From Pseudomonas sp. R28(2017) (GTDB lineage: Bacteria; Pseudomonadota; Gammaproteobacteria; Pseudomonadales; Pseudomonadaceae), in assembly GCF_002112505.1 (NCBI RefSeq), contig NZ_NEHW01000010.1, positions 1-64,000 on the forward strand: a stretch of 64,000 nt of DNA, given 5' to 3'. The translations under genes were made by a program, and so were the position numbers. Positions within the stretch are counted from its first letter, which is position 1. Each line of letters opens with the position of its first letter. A model generated the notes under the pieces. That model made no database searches. It was given only the letters and a program-made list of their open reading frames with translations, and had not been told where the DNA came from. Positions 34,828-43,452 of this stretch are shown here, piece after piece.

Positions 34828-34850
34828 GTATCGGCCGCCACGGCCGATAC
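34828..34850. repeat. Perfect 10-base palindrome in rsmJ / 34897 spacer
   Basis: GTATCGGCCG - CCA - CGGCCGATAC lies in the short divergent spacer. It could be an operator shared by the two promoters or an RNA hairpin in one leader. No known regulator site is matched. Confidence 0.55.
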
Positions 34851-34896
34851 AGGCAATATCCCGCTATTCTGCCAGAGCACAGCGCGCACGACTGCC

Positions 34897-35517
34897 ATGA
34901 CAGATACTCTTCCCATCGGTTTGACCTACTTGTCGCCTGTCGGCAACTACGGTCGGCAGAATACCCAGGCACTCGGGGGCGTCAGCCACCTGTGGCAGGA
35001 TTTCTTTGCCCGCGCGATGGCCGAACAGCAAGCGGAGGAACCCGACAGCGTCAGCCAGGCCATGGTCCAGTATGACCAGGCCAGCGGCGAGCCGATCGGC
35101 GGGGCCAAGGCCCTGGCGATGATCGAAACCCAGCGCGCCTGCCCGGTGCAGGACACCATCGTCGCACCCCCCGAGCCCTTGTTCCTGCCCAAGGCCGAGC
35201 TCGAGGCCAACCTGCTGGAGCCGGCGCCGGAGCCGTTCAGCGTCGCCGAAATGATCCAGCAGCAGCGCCAGCTCGATATCAGCAACACCTGGCTGCGCCC
35301 GGTCGTGATGAGCCAGGGCCACCCGCTCCCCGAGCCAGGCCCGGGCCCCTCCCCCCGCCCGCTGCACCTGCCGATCGCCGAATTCGAGATGAACCTGCTC
35401 GACCCCGCGCCAACGCCGTACGACGAGGCGACCAAGGCCAAGCAGCAGAACGACCTGGAATTCGACATGCACTGGGCCCGCCCGGTGGTGCTGAACAACG
35501 TTCGCGCGCACGCCTGA
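34897..35517 (+). CDS. Conserved Pseudomonas protein with an internal duplication
   Basis: A 206-residue acidic, Pro-rich protein without signal peptide or membrane helix. Two copies of an about 45-residue unit lie in tandem (about 93-138 and 156-202). Each opens LPxAExExNLL(E/D)PAPxP, continues through a Gln-rich helix, and closes W.RPVV. The units are joined by a Pro/Gly linker. I do not know a function; the pattern suggests a repeated docking element. It ends two bases from the convergent extensin-like gene, leaving no room for separate terminators. Confidence 0.75.
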   Translation: MTDTLPIGLTYLSPVGNYGRQNTQALGGVSHLWQDFFARAMAEQQAEEPDSVSQAMVQYDQASGEPIGGAKALAMIETQRACPVQDTIVAPPEPLFLPKAELEANLLEPAPEPFSVAEMIQQQRQLDISNTWLRPVVMSQGHPLPEPGPGPSPRPLHLPIAEFEMNLLDPAPTPYDEATKAKQQNDLEFDMHWARPVVLNNVRAHA

Positions 35518-35519
35518 GA

Positions 35520-36209
35520 TCAGCGGCAGACCTGCCAACGCCCCATGTCCAGGTGAAAGTGATTGTGGTGGGCGGCGTTGTAGTCCGGCCCCAGCACTGT
35601 ACTGAAACTGTCGCAGGCCGCTTGCCGAACCTGCCTCAGAAATTCGCCCTTCTGCCCACCCGCCTGCCAGTCCCGCGCCAGCACGATGCGCTGACCGTCC
35701 TGCAGGCGAAAGCCGCTGATATCCAGCGCATTGGCCGTAGCGTGCTGGCTCAGACGCCCTTGCTTGCGGTTGTACACATTGCGGCAGGCAAAGCTGCCCA
35801 GGTGATCCACCTGCGCAACAGGCTGGCCGAATACCCGCTGCGCAGCCGCTTGCAGCCCATGCTGCTCGAACAGCGCATACGCCACTGCCAATGGGCAACT
35901 GGCAAGGAAGCTGCTGTTCAGCCGGGCTTGCCCCTGCTCGATGCGCCATACGTTCTGCAGCGGGCAGCTGGCCGATGCCGGGCTGTCGGCTTGCGCCCGG
36001 TAACGCAGGCCGGAAGTCTCCAGCGTCTGGCGGCACAAGCCGGGGTCGTTGCGCAGCCGCGACAGCTTGTAGGTTGTCAGCCAGTTGGCCGGCTGGCGCA
36101 CATCCAGCGTCGCCCAGGGGTTCCAGGCGTCGGGCAGGCGCCAGCCGAACTGCCAGGCCAGCCCCGCCGTCAGCAACAGCAGGCCGCACAACAGCATCAG
36201 CGCGCGCAT
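35520..36209 (-). CDS. Extensin-like C-terminal domain protein (M15/VanY-type fold)
   Basis: The 229-residue protein has one N-terminal membrane anchor (LMLLCGLLLLTAGLAW). Its C-terminal domain has Cys-linked features and the metal-site pattern SQHATANALDISGF plus HHNHFHLDMG at the end, as in the extensin-like family related to D,D-/L,D-carboxypeptidases. It probably acts on peptidoglycan in the periplasm, though the exact bond is unknown. It is the last gene of a four-gene minus operon, six bases after the lyase-family gene. Confidence 0.8.
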   Translation of the reverse strand: MRALMLLCGLLLLTAGLAWQFGWRLPDAWNPWATLDVRQPANWLTTYKLSRLRNDPGLCRQTLETSGLRYRAQADSPASASCPLQNVWRIEQGQARLNSSFLASCPLAVAYALFEQHGLQAAAQRVFGQPVAQVDHLGSFACRNVYNRKQGRLSQHATANALDISGFRLQDGQRIVLARDWQAGGQKGEFLRQVRQAACDSFSTVLGPDYNAAHHNHFHLDMGRWQVCR

Positions 36210-36215
36210 GGCGCC

Positions 36216-37046
36216 TCAGCGGCGGAACAGGTCGTTGAGCTGGGCGAACGGCAATGCCTGCTCGCCATAGCTGAACGTACCTTGATCACGAATTTCCAGA
36301 GCCGCACGCTGCAATGCCCCCAGCGCAGCACGTGCCAGTGAAGAACCAACGCTGATGCGGCGCACGCCCAGGTCCTGCAGCTGGTTGACGCTTAATGGCA
36401 CACCGGCCAGACCCATCAGCACGTTGACCGGCTTCGGCGCCACGGCCTGCACCACCGCACGTACCTCATCGACACTGCGCAGCCCCGGCGCATAGAGCAC
36501 ATCGGCCCCCGCCTCGGCGAAGGCCTGCAGACGCAGGATGGTGTCGTCCAGGTCCATGCGCCCGTGCAGCAGGTTTTCCGCACGGGCACACAAGGTGAAC
36601 GGGAATGGCAGGCTGCGAGCGGCCTGCACCGCGGCACGGACCCGCGCCACGGCCAGGTCGAAGTCATAGATCGGCGCCTCGACGCGGCCGCTGGCGTCTT
36701 CGATCGAACCGCCGACCAGCCCCGTTTCAGCGGCACGCAGGATGGCCTGTGCGCAGTCTTCCGGCAGGTCGCCGAAACCGTTTTCCAGGTCGGCGGCCAC
36801 TGGCAAGGGCGTGGCATCGACGATCACCCCGGCATTGTCCAGGGTTTCATCCAGGCTCAGGGCGCCTTCGGCATCCGGCCGCCCAAGGCTGAAGGCCAGG
36901 CCCGCGCTGGTGGTGGCCAACGCTTCGAAGCCGAGGCTGGCCAGCAGCTTGGCGGAACCGGCATCCCAGGGGTTGGGGATGACGAACGCGCCGTCACGCT
37001 CGTGCAGTGCCTTGAAGGCTTCGGCTCGCAGGGTCTGTACATCCAT
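36216..37046 (-). CDS. Isocitrate lyase/PEP mutase superfamily enzyme
   Basis: A 276-residue TIM-barrel enzyme of the ICL/PEPM superfamily, with FVIPNPWDAGSAKLL, metal-site VAADLENGFGD and GSIEDASGR, and LCARAENLLHG. The KKCGH-type signature of isocitrate lyase is absent, so it is not ICL; an oxaloacetate decarboxylase or carboxyphosphonoenolpyruvate mutase-like lyase is more likely. The ATG at 37046 has CGGAGA nine bases upstream. Substrate unknown. Confidence 0.8.
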   Translation of the reverse strand: MDVQTLRAEAFKALHERDGAFVIPNPWDAGSAKLLASLGFEALATTSAGLAFSLGRPDAEGALSLDETLDNAGVIVDATPLPVAADLENGFGDLPEDCAQAILRAAETGLVGGSIEDASGRVEAPIYDFDLAVARVRAAVQAARSLPFPFTLCARAENLLHGRMDLDDTILRLQAFAEAGADVLYAPGLRSVDEVRAVVQAVAPKPVNVLMGLAGVPLSVNQLQDLGVRRISVGSSLARAALGALQRAALEIRDQGTFSYGEQALPFAQLNDLFRR

Positions 37047-37074
37047 GGTCACAATCTCCGGGGTCAGGGAATGG

Positions 37075-37944
37075 TCAGAGTAGCCCCAGTTGTTCGACCT
37101 CGGGGGCACGCGGCAATTCAGGCAAAGGTGCCAAGCCGGGCAGGCGGGCCATCAGCCGCTGGTGGAAGCGCTGAGCCAGCGCGGCGGCCTGGCGGTTGTC
37201 GGACGTGTGCAGGAACACATAGGGGCTGCGCCCTTCCTCGATCCACGCGGCGACCTTGTCGACCCAGGGGGTAAGGAAGGTTTCGTTGGCCGCAAGCTGC
37301 GGATGGCCGATGAAGCGCACCTGCGGGTACTGGCTGAAGGCAGCGGGGCGCGGGGGCACCTTGGGCTTTTTCGACTGCGCGTGCAGCACGGCGGGGTCAC
37401 GAGAGGTGCAACTGAACAGGGCGCGGGGGTCGAGGCAGATGCGCTCCACACCGCGCTCGTGCAGCAGGCGGTTGAGCAGCCGCTCTTCCTCGCCCTTGGC
37501 GAAGAACGCCGGGTTGCGCACCTCCACGGCCACCGGCACGCCGATTTCGTCGAGGAAGTGGCACAGCTCGCCGAGCCGTGCCGGGCCGAACTGGGCTGAC
37601 AGCTGCAGCCAGTAAGGCGATACACGCTGGCCCAGTGGCGCCATCAGGCGGGTGAAATCAAAGGCAGGCTCAAGCTGATCACGCAGGTCTCCCTCATGGC
37701 TGATGTCCCCGGGAAACTTGGCCGTGAAACGAAAGTGCGGGGGCATGATCTGCGCCCAGCGCGCGATGGTGCCGGGTGCGGGGCGCGCATAGAACGTGGT
37801 ATTGCCCTCGACGGCGTTGAACACCTGGCTGTAGTAGCCAAGCATCTCACCGGTGCTGGCGTCGGCGGGATACAGGTAGTCGCGCCAAGCGTTTTCGCTC
37901 CAGGACGGACAACCCACAAAATAAGGCAGGGGTGAAGGATTCAT
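37075..37944 (-). CDS. DUF72 (YecE-family) protein
   Basis: A 289-residue predicted TIM-barrel protein with the family opening FVGCPSWSENAWRDYLYP and an FNAVEGNTTFYARP segment, as well as FRFTAKFPGDISHE. The C-terminus has VFLHTSDNRQAA. No enzyme activity is established for DUF72. It follows the 95-aa gene by three bases and precedes the lyase gene by 28. Confidence 0.85.
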   Translation of the reverse strand: MNPSPLPYFVGCPSWSENAWRDYLYPADASTGEMLGYYSQVFNAVEGNTTFYARPAPGTIARWAQIMPPHFRFTAKFPGDISHEGDLRDQLEPAFDFTRLMAPLGQRVSPYWLQLSAQFGPARLGELCHFLDEIGVPVAVEVRNPAFFAKGEEERLLNRLLHERGVERICLDPRALFSCTSRDPAVLHAQSKKPKVPPRPAAFSQYPQVRFIGHPQLAANETFLTPWVDKVAAWIEEGRSPYVFLHTSDNRQAAALAQRFHQRLMARLPGLAPLPELPRAPEVEQLGLL

Positions 37945-37947
37945 CCT

Positions 37948-38235
37948 TCAAATGTACAGGTCGAGCCCCAGTACTTCCATGTCCCAATCGGTAAAGCCGG
38001 CCGTGCTGAGGTAGCTGGCCAATGCCGTGGCGGTGCGCCGGTCTCGGGCGCGAGGGAACACCATGTCCTGCTGGCGGGCCGGCAAGCCTGCCGGACGACG
38101 ACGGGCAGCCGTTTCCTGGGTGACTTCGCTCTCTTCGATCAGCTCGGCATCGTCGACGCTCTCGTCGCGCACCGCTGCCTTGCGCGGCGTGCGCTTGATC
38201 GGGTAGGACTGCGATGAGAAACCGTCGATACGCAT
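37948..38235 (-). CDS. Small conserved Pseudomonas protein
   Basis: A 95-residue protein starting MRIDGFSSQSYPIKRTPRKA. It has a basic N-terminal part, an acidic middle (DDAELIEESEVTQE) and a C-terminal segment rich in helix formers ending GLDLYI. No known domain is recognised. It is first in the operon with DUF72, lyase and extensin-like genes. The start at 38235 is preferred over 38265, which adds only ten hydrophobic residues. Confidence 0.65.
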   Translation of the reverse strand: MRIDGFSSQSYPIKRTPRKAAVRDESVDDAELIEESEVTQETAARRRPAGLPARQQDMVFPRARDRRTATALASYLSTAGFTDWDMEVLGLDLYI

Positions 38236-38366
38236 GACGTGAGCACTCAGGACCAATGATGGCAATTTAGCAGCATCAGGGATCCGTCGCTAATGCTCGA
38301 GTGATAACTGGACCACAGTTTGCGCCGAAGGTTTTATCGTCAACCGCGATAACCGACGAACAGCAC

Positions 38367-39041
38367 TCAGCGCGCCTTGGGCGTGGCTACATTATCGCGC
38401 AAGTAAACCGGTTGCGCCTGTTCGGCGACAATGGCCTCGCCACGTGCCCAGGCAAAGCTGGCCAGGCTGAGGATGTCCAGCGCATTGGGCAGTGCCGCAG
38501 GGTTGCTGGCGCTGGCCTGCACGGCCAGGCGCTCGGCATAGCCCCAGCCGGTGCCGGCGCCGAACCAGTCACCGCTGCTGCCTTCAGGCAGGGCCACGCG
38601 CTCCGGCGGCAGCACTGCCTCCAGCCCCTGCAGGCGCATCTCGCCGGCTTCGGCCTGGTAGCAAGCCCAGTACACTTCATCCATGCGCGCATCGATGGCG
38701 GCTGCCACCTGTTGCACACCGTGCTCACGCAGCGCGCCCTGGGCCAGTGCGGCCAGGTTGGACACCGGCAGCACCGGGCGCTCCAGCGCAAACGCCAGGC
38801 CCTGCACCACGCCGATGGCGATGCGCACACCGGTGAATGCGCCCGGGCCGCGGCCGAAGGCGATGGCATCCAGTGCATTCAGCGCCACGCCGGATTCCGC
38901 CAGCAGCTGCTTGATCATCGGCAGCAGCTTCTGCGCATGCATGCGCGGGATCACCTCGTAATGGCTGGTTACCTTGCCGTCATGCAGCAGCGCGACGGAA
39001 CAGGCTTCGGTGGCGGTATCCAGGGCCAGCAGGGTGGTCAT
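38367..39041 (-). CDS. tsaB: TsaB, tRNA t6A biosynthesis scaffold
   Basis: A 224-residue ASKHA-fold protein. It opens TTLLALDTATEACSVALLHDGK and contains the GRGPGAFTGVRIAIG loop typical of TsaB. It partners TsaD and TsaE in making N6-threonylcarbamoyladenosine at position 37 of ANN-decoding tRNAs. It lies downstream of adk on the same strand with a hairpin between. TcdA at 18.6 kb acts on the product of this pathway. Confidence 0.93.
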   Translation of the reverse strand: MTTLLALDTATEACSVALLHDGKVTSHYEVIPRMHAQKLLPMIKQLLAESGVALNALDAIAFGRGPGAFTGVRIAIGVVQGLAFALERPVLPVSNLAALAQGALREHGVQQVAAAIDARMDEVYWACYQAEAGEMRLQGLEAVLPPERVALPEGSSGDWFGAGTGWGYAERLAVQASASNPAALPNALDILSLASFAWARGEAIVAEQAQPVYLRDNVATPKAR

Positions 39042-39089
39042 CGAACGGGTATCCAGGTACTAGGGAAAAGAGCGGCAGTATAAACGACA

Positions 39090-39109
39090 ACGGCCCGCAA
39101 GCGGGCCGT
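39090..39109 (-). terminator. Hairpin after adk
   Basis: ACGGCCCGC and GCGGGCCGT pair around AA, followed on the minus strand by a U-rich GTTGTCGTTTA. It lies 20 bases past the adk stop and likely ends or weakens adk transcription before tsaB. Confidence 0.6.
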
Positions 39110-39128
39110 CGTGACGTGTGGCGTTGAA

Positions 39129-39779
39129 TCAGCTCAGCGCTGCCAGCACCTTGGCGGTGATCGACTCGACCGAGCCGACGCCTTCGATGTGGCTGTACTT
39201 CGGCTTGCCGGCATTGGCAGCCGACAGCTTCTGGTAGAAGTCCACCAGCGGCTTGGTCTGGCTGTGGTAGACCGACAGGCGGTGACGCACGGTTTCTTCC
39301 TTGTCGTCGTCGCGCTGGATCAGGTCTTCGCCGGTGACGTCGTCCTTGCCTTCCACTTTCGGCGGGTTGTACTGAATGTGGTAGGTGCGGCCCGAAGCCA
39401 GGTGCACACGGCGGCCCGCCATACGGCCGACGATTTCTTCGTCGTCGACGGCGATTTCAACCACGGCGTCGATGTCCACGCCTGCAGCAACCATGGCTTC
39501 AGCCTGCGGAATGGTGCGCGGGAAGCCGTCGAACAGGCAGCCATTGGCGCAATCCGGCTGGGCGATGCGCTCCTTGACCAGGCTGATGATCAGCTCGTCG
39601 GAAACCAGCTGGCCGGCATCCATGACTTTCTTCAGTTCCAGGCCCAGTGGGGTACCGGCCTTGACGGCGGCACGCAGCATGTCACCGGTGGAGATCTGTG
39701 GAATACCGAACTTCTCGGTGATGAACTTTGCCTGAGTACCTTTACCGGCCCCGGGAGCTCCCAGCAGAATTACGCGCAT
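39129..39779 (-). CDS. adk: Adenylate kinase
   Basis: Adk interconverts AMP, ADP and ATP. The 216-residue protein is the long form with a LID domain. Motifs are GAPGAGKGTQAKFI (P-loop, residues 7-20), STGDMLRAAVK, and FDGFPRTIPQA. The ATG at 39779 gives the standard protein; the open frame continues 46 codons further upstream without support. Its order next to ppc is conserved in Pseudomonas. Confidence 0.97.
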   Translation of the reverse strand: MRVILLGAPGAGKGTQAKFITEKFGIPQISTGDMLRAAVKAGTPLGLELKKVMDAGQLVSDELIISLVKERIAQPDCANGCLFDGFPRTIPQAEAMVAAGVDIDAVVEIAVDDEEIVGRMAGRRVHLASGRTYHIQYNPPKVEGKDDVTGEDLIQRDDDKEETVRHRLSVYHSQTKPLVDFYQKLSAANAGKPKYSHIEGVGSVESITAKVLAALS

Positions 39780-40036
39780 CTCGTGCTCCTCAAATTTTTT
39801 TATGAAATTCAATGGATTCGGCAATCGAGGCCAAGTCCGGAAAATCGGGTATGACCATAAATCGGTCAGAAGGCTGCTCAAGATACACAGCGCCCGGCAG
39901 CCAGACAAGCGTCCCAAAGTTGCAGCAATGCGCCATTTGGGCGCTTAGCCACAGGTGGTTGCGCCCAGCGCAACCACCCCATGTGCCCACTTCTGGCCCA
40001 TTATCTGCTTCAGTGCACCGGCATCGCCAACGGGCC
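39780..40036. other. adk / ppc spacer with hairpins
   Basis: The 257-base gap after ppc and before adk contains two hairpins: an 11-base stem at 39954-39964/39968-39978 (loop CCA) and a smaller GCGCC/GGCGC stem at 39930-39944. The larger may end the ppc transcript. No gene is seen. The remaining sequence should hold the adk promoter, which I could not place. Confidence 0.5.
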
Positions 40037-42664
40037 TCAACCGGTGTTGCGCAAGCCTGCGGCAATACCCGCCACGGTCACCAGCAAGGCCTGCTCCAAC
40101 GGGCTGTCCAGAGCGGCTTCGCGGCGGCGCGAACGGGCCAGCAACTCGGCCTGCAGGCGGTGCAGCGGGTCCAGATAGGTATTGCGCAGGCTGATGAATT
40201 CCAGGGTCTCGGGGCTGTGCGCCAGTAGCACCGGCTGCCCGGTCAGGCCCAGTACCACCTGGCACGACTGCGACAATAGGTCGCGCAGGTGCGCACCTAA
40301 AGGAAGCAAGCCCGGTTGCACCAGACGTTCGTCGTAGGCCTTGGCAATTTCCGCGTCGGCCTTGGCCAGGACCATTTCCAGCATGTCGATGCGGGTACGG
40401 AAGAACGGCCACTGCTCGCGCATCTGCGCCAGCAGCTCGCCCTGGCCCCGCGCCAGGGCATTGCTCAGGGCCGTTTCCCAACCCAGCCAGGCCGGCAGCA
40501 TCAGGCGCGTCTGGGTCCAGCCGAAGATCCACGGGATCGCCCGTAAGCTTTCGATGCCACCGGCACGGCGCTTGGCCGGGCGGCTGCCCAACGGCAGGCG
40601 GCCCAGTTCCTGCTCGGGCGTGGACTGGCGGAAGTATTCGACGAAGTCCGGGTTTTCCCGCACCACGCCACGGTAGGCCTTGAGGCCATCGGCCGCCAGC
40701 TGGTCCATCAGCGCGCGCCAGGCCGGTTCTGGCGGTGGCGGCGGCAGCAAGGTGGCTTCGAGCACGGCGGCCAGGTACAGGTTGAGGTTCTGTTCGGCGA
40801 TGCCCGGCAAGCCGAACTTGAAGCGGATCATCTCGCCCTGCTCGGTGGTGCGGAACCGCCCTGCCACCGAACCTGGCGGCTGCGACAGGATCGCCGCATG
40901 GGCCGGGCCGCCGCCACGGCCGACGGTACCCCCGCGGCCATGGAACAGCAGCAGCTCCACCTGATGCTCGCGGCAGATGCGCACCAGGTTTTCCTGGGCG
41001 CGGTACTGGGCCCAGGCCGCCGCCGTGGTGCCAGCGTCCTTGGCCGAGTCGGAGTAGCCGATCATCACCTCCTGCGGCCCCCGCAGGCTGGCGCGATAGC
41101 CCGGCAGGCCAAGCAGGCGCTGCATCACCGGCCCGGCGTTATCCAGGTCGGCCAGGGTTTCGAACAGTGGCACCACGCGCATCGGCCGGGTCAGGCCGGC
41201 TTCCTTGAGCAGCAGTTGCACGGCCAGCACATCGGAGGCGGCGCCCGCCATCGAGATCACATACGAGCCCAGCGAGGCGCCCGGTGCAGCGGCGATCTCA
41301 CGGCAGGTGGCCAGCACCTCTGCAGTCTCCGCCTGCGGTTTGAAATGCGCCGGCAACAAGGGCCGGCGGTTCTTCAACTCGGCCTGGAGGAATTCGATAC
41401 GCCGTTCTTCGTCCCAGTCGGCATAGCTGCCCAAGCCCAGGTAATCGGTGATTTCGGCCAGTGCATCGCAGTGCCGGGCCGCATCCTGGCGCACGTCCAG
41501 GCGGCCGAGGAACAGGCCGAAGGTCACCGCCCGGCGCAGGCTGTCGAGCAGCGGGCCATCGGCGATCACGCCCATGCCGCACTCATGCAGCGACTGATAG
41601 CACAGCTCCAGCGGGGCGATCAGGTCGCGGTTGTCCACCAGCACTTCGGCGCTGGCCGGCTGGCTGCTGGTCAACGCCACCTGGGCCCAGGTGCGGGTGG
41701 CACGCAGGCGGTCGCGCAGCTGCTTGAGCAGCGCCCGGTACGGCTCGGCACTGTCCCCCACCCGCTCACGCAATGCCTGGCTGGCCTGCTGCATGGACAG
41801 CTCCGCCGCCAACGCATCGACATCACGCAGGAACAGGTCGGCCGCCATCCAGCGGGCCAGCAGCAGCACTTCACGGGTCACGGCGGCCGTGACATTAGGG
41901 TTGCCGTCACGGTCACCGCCCATCCACGAGGCGAAGCGGATGGGCGCCGCTTCCAGCGGCAGGCGCAGGCCGGTGGCTTCGAACAATGCCTTGTCGACCT
42001 TGCGCAAGTGGTTGGGGATGGCATGCCACAGCGAGTGCTCGATCACCGCGAAGCCCCATTTGGCCTCGTCCACCGGGGTTGGCCGGGTGCGGCGGATTTC
42101 CTCTGTGTGCCACGCCTCGGCGATCAGCCGGCGCAGGCGTTCGCGCACCTGCTGGCGCTCGGCGGCGGTCAGGTCGCGATGGTCCTGCACCGCCAGCTGG
42201 CCGGCGATGGCGTCGTATTTCTGGATCAATGTGCGCCGCGCCACTTCGGTGGGGTGTGCCGTCAGCACCAGCTGGATATCCAGCTTGGCCAGCTGCCGCG
42301 CCAGCGCGTCGTCCTTGTGCCCGGCCTGCTTCAACCGCGCCAGCAGTTCGGGCAACACCCGCGCTTCGAACGGCTCTGGCTGGCCAGCATCGCGCCGGCG
42401 GATCAGCTGGTACTGCTCGGCCATGTTGGCCAGGTTGAGGAACTGGTTGAAGGCCCGCGCCACCGGCAGCAGGTCTTCTTCGGCAAGGTCCGCCAAGGTC
42501 GAGCTCAACTGCTCGCCAGCGCCACGGCGATCGGCCTTGGCACTGTGGCGGATGTCTTCGATCTTCTGCAGGAATGCATCACCGTGCTGCTGGCGAATGG
42601 TCTCGCCCAGCAACTCCCCCAATACATGGACATCTTCACGCAAGCGCACATCGATATCAGTCAT
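40037..42664 (-). CDS. ppc: Phosphoenolpyruvate carboxylase
   Basis: Ppc makes oxaloacetate from PEP and bicarbonate, refilling the TCA cycle. The 875-residue protein has TAHPTEVARRTL (catalytic His near 138), GYSDSAKDAG, FHGRGGTVGRGGGPAH (glycine loop) and the family C-terminus ending LRNTG. The ATG at 42664 matches the usual start (MTDIDVRLRED); upstream in-frame extension to 42766 is rejected. Divergent to the 42834 gene. Confidence 0.96.
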   Translation of the reverse strand: MTDIDVRLREDVHVLGELLGETIRQQHGDAFLQKIEDIRHSAKADRRGAGEQLSSTLADLAEEDLLPVARAFNQFLNLANMAEQYQLIRRRDAGQPEPFEARVLPELLARLKQAGHKDDALARQLAKLDIQLVLTAHPTEVARRTLIQKYDAIAGQLAVQDHRDLTAAERQQVRERLRRLIAEAWHTEEIRRTRPTPVDEAKWGFAVIEHSLWHAIPNHLRKVDKALFEATGLRLPLEAAPIRFASWMGGDRDGNPNVTAAVTREVLLLARWMAADLFLRDVDALAAELSMQQASQALRERVGDSAEPYRALLKQLRDRLRATRTWAQVALTSSQPASAEVLVDNRDLIAPLELCYQSLHECGMGVIADGPLLDSLRRAVTFGLFLGRLDVRQDAARHCDALAEITDYLGLGSYADWDEERRIEFLQAELKNRRPLLPAHFKPQAETAEVLATCREIAAAPGASLGSYVISMAGAASDVLAVQLLLKEAGLTRPMRVVPLFETLADLDNAGPVMQRLLGLPGYRASLRGPQEVMIGYSDSAKDAGTTAAAWAQYRAQENLVRICREHQVELLLFHGRGGTVGRGGGPAHAAILSQPPGSVAGRFRTTEQGEMIRFKFGLPGIAEQNLNLYLAAVLEATLLPPPPPEPAWRALMDQLAADGLKAYRGVVRENPDFVEYFRQSTPEQELGRLPLGSRPAKRRAGGIESLRAIPWIFGWTQTRLMLPAWLGWETALSNALARGQGELLAQMREQWPFFRTRIDMLEMVLAKADAEIAKAYDERLVQPGLLPLGAHLRDLLSQSCQVVLGLTGQPVLLAHSPETLEFISLRNTYLDPLHRLQAELLARSRRREAALDSPLEQALLVTVAGIAAGLRNTG

Positions 42665-42833
42665 TGGCCCTCTCTTCGGCGCGGCTCGCCCGCACCCTGC
42701 CCAGGAAACAGCACTGGCCCAAGAGTGCCCACTGCCGAGGCGCAATGGCAAGCCGCGATCGCACAAAGCAAACTAAAATCAAGGCACAGCAGTCCGAAGC
42801 AATGCAGCCTTTCTGGCGTTGACAGAGGTCATC

Positions 42834-43178
42834 ATGAAAATCCGCGAACTCGCCCAGCACTGGGAACAGAATGCCGCCGGCACCCTGAGCCCCACCGGCC
42901 ACGCCTTGCACCTGGACCTGGAGTCCGAGGCACGCCTGGCCGCCCTGATCGACATGTACCCCAAGCGCACGGCCGAGGAACTGCTCGGCGAACTGGTCGC
43001 CGCCGCGCTGGAAGAACTGGAAGCCAGCTTCCCCTATGTGCAGGGCCGAAAGGTCATTGCCACCGACGAGGAAGGTGACCCGTTGTATGAAGACATCGGC
43101 CCCACTCCCCGCTTTCTGGCTTTGTCACGGCGGCATCTGCACGACCTCAGCAACACCGGCGACGACAGCGGAAACTAA
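42834..43178 (+). CDS. Small conserved Pseudomonas protein next to ppc
   Basis: A soluble, acidic 114-residue protein starting MKIRELAQHWEQNAAG. The central part HLDLESEARLAALIDMYPKRTAEELLGELVAAALEEL (seen as two parts) looks like a ribbon-helix-helix-like or helical region. The tail is Asp-rich. I cannot assign a function. AGAGGT lies seven bases before the ATG at 42834. It is divergent from ppc. Confidence 0.7.
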   Translation: MKIRELAQHWEQNAAGTLSPTGHALHLDLESEARLAALIDMYPKRTAEELLGELVAAALEELEASFPYVQGRKVIATDEEGDPLYEDIGPTPRFLALSRRHLHDLSNTGDDSGN

Positions 43179-43192
43179 GCTTCATCCTGAAA

Positions 43193-43217
43193 TTCCGGGC
43201 CTGCAACGGGCCCGGAA
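43193..43217 (+). terminator. Hairpin after the 42834 gene
   Basis: TTCCGGGC at 43193-43200 and GCCCGGAA at 43210-43217 pair around a nine-base loop, 14 bases past the stop codon. No clear U run follows. Confidence 0.45.
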
Positions 43218-43300
43218 ACCACTCCAGATACAGAAAGTTCCCGGCAAAACCTGCTGACCGATTAGTCAGAAATAGATAGGTAGCCCAGGCAACTTTTTCT

Positions 43301-43328
43301 GAACCTTTCAAAAAACGCTCAAGTCCCA
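43301..43328 (+). promoter_or_regulatory. Possible AlgU-type promoter for the DUF4398-lptF operon
   Basis: GAACCT at 43301-43306 and TCCCA at 43324-43328 at a 17-base spacing partly match the AlgU/RpoE consensus (GAACTT / TCTGA). In P. aeruginosa the equivalent lptF operon is controlled by AlgU. The -35 match is good, the -10 poor. The rest of the spacer 43218-43452 has no gene. Confidence 0.35.
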
Positions 43329-43452
43329 GCCAATAGCCATCACGCTAAAACCCTGCACACCTGCCGTGGTGCATCGTTCGGCGCAAGCGCAGGCAATGCC
43401 AGGGATTGAGCGATGGACTGCTACGGACATCGTCGTTATCAGGAGTGATCCA

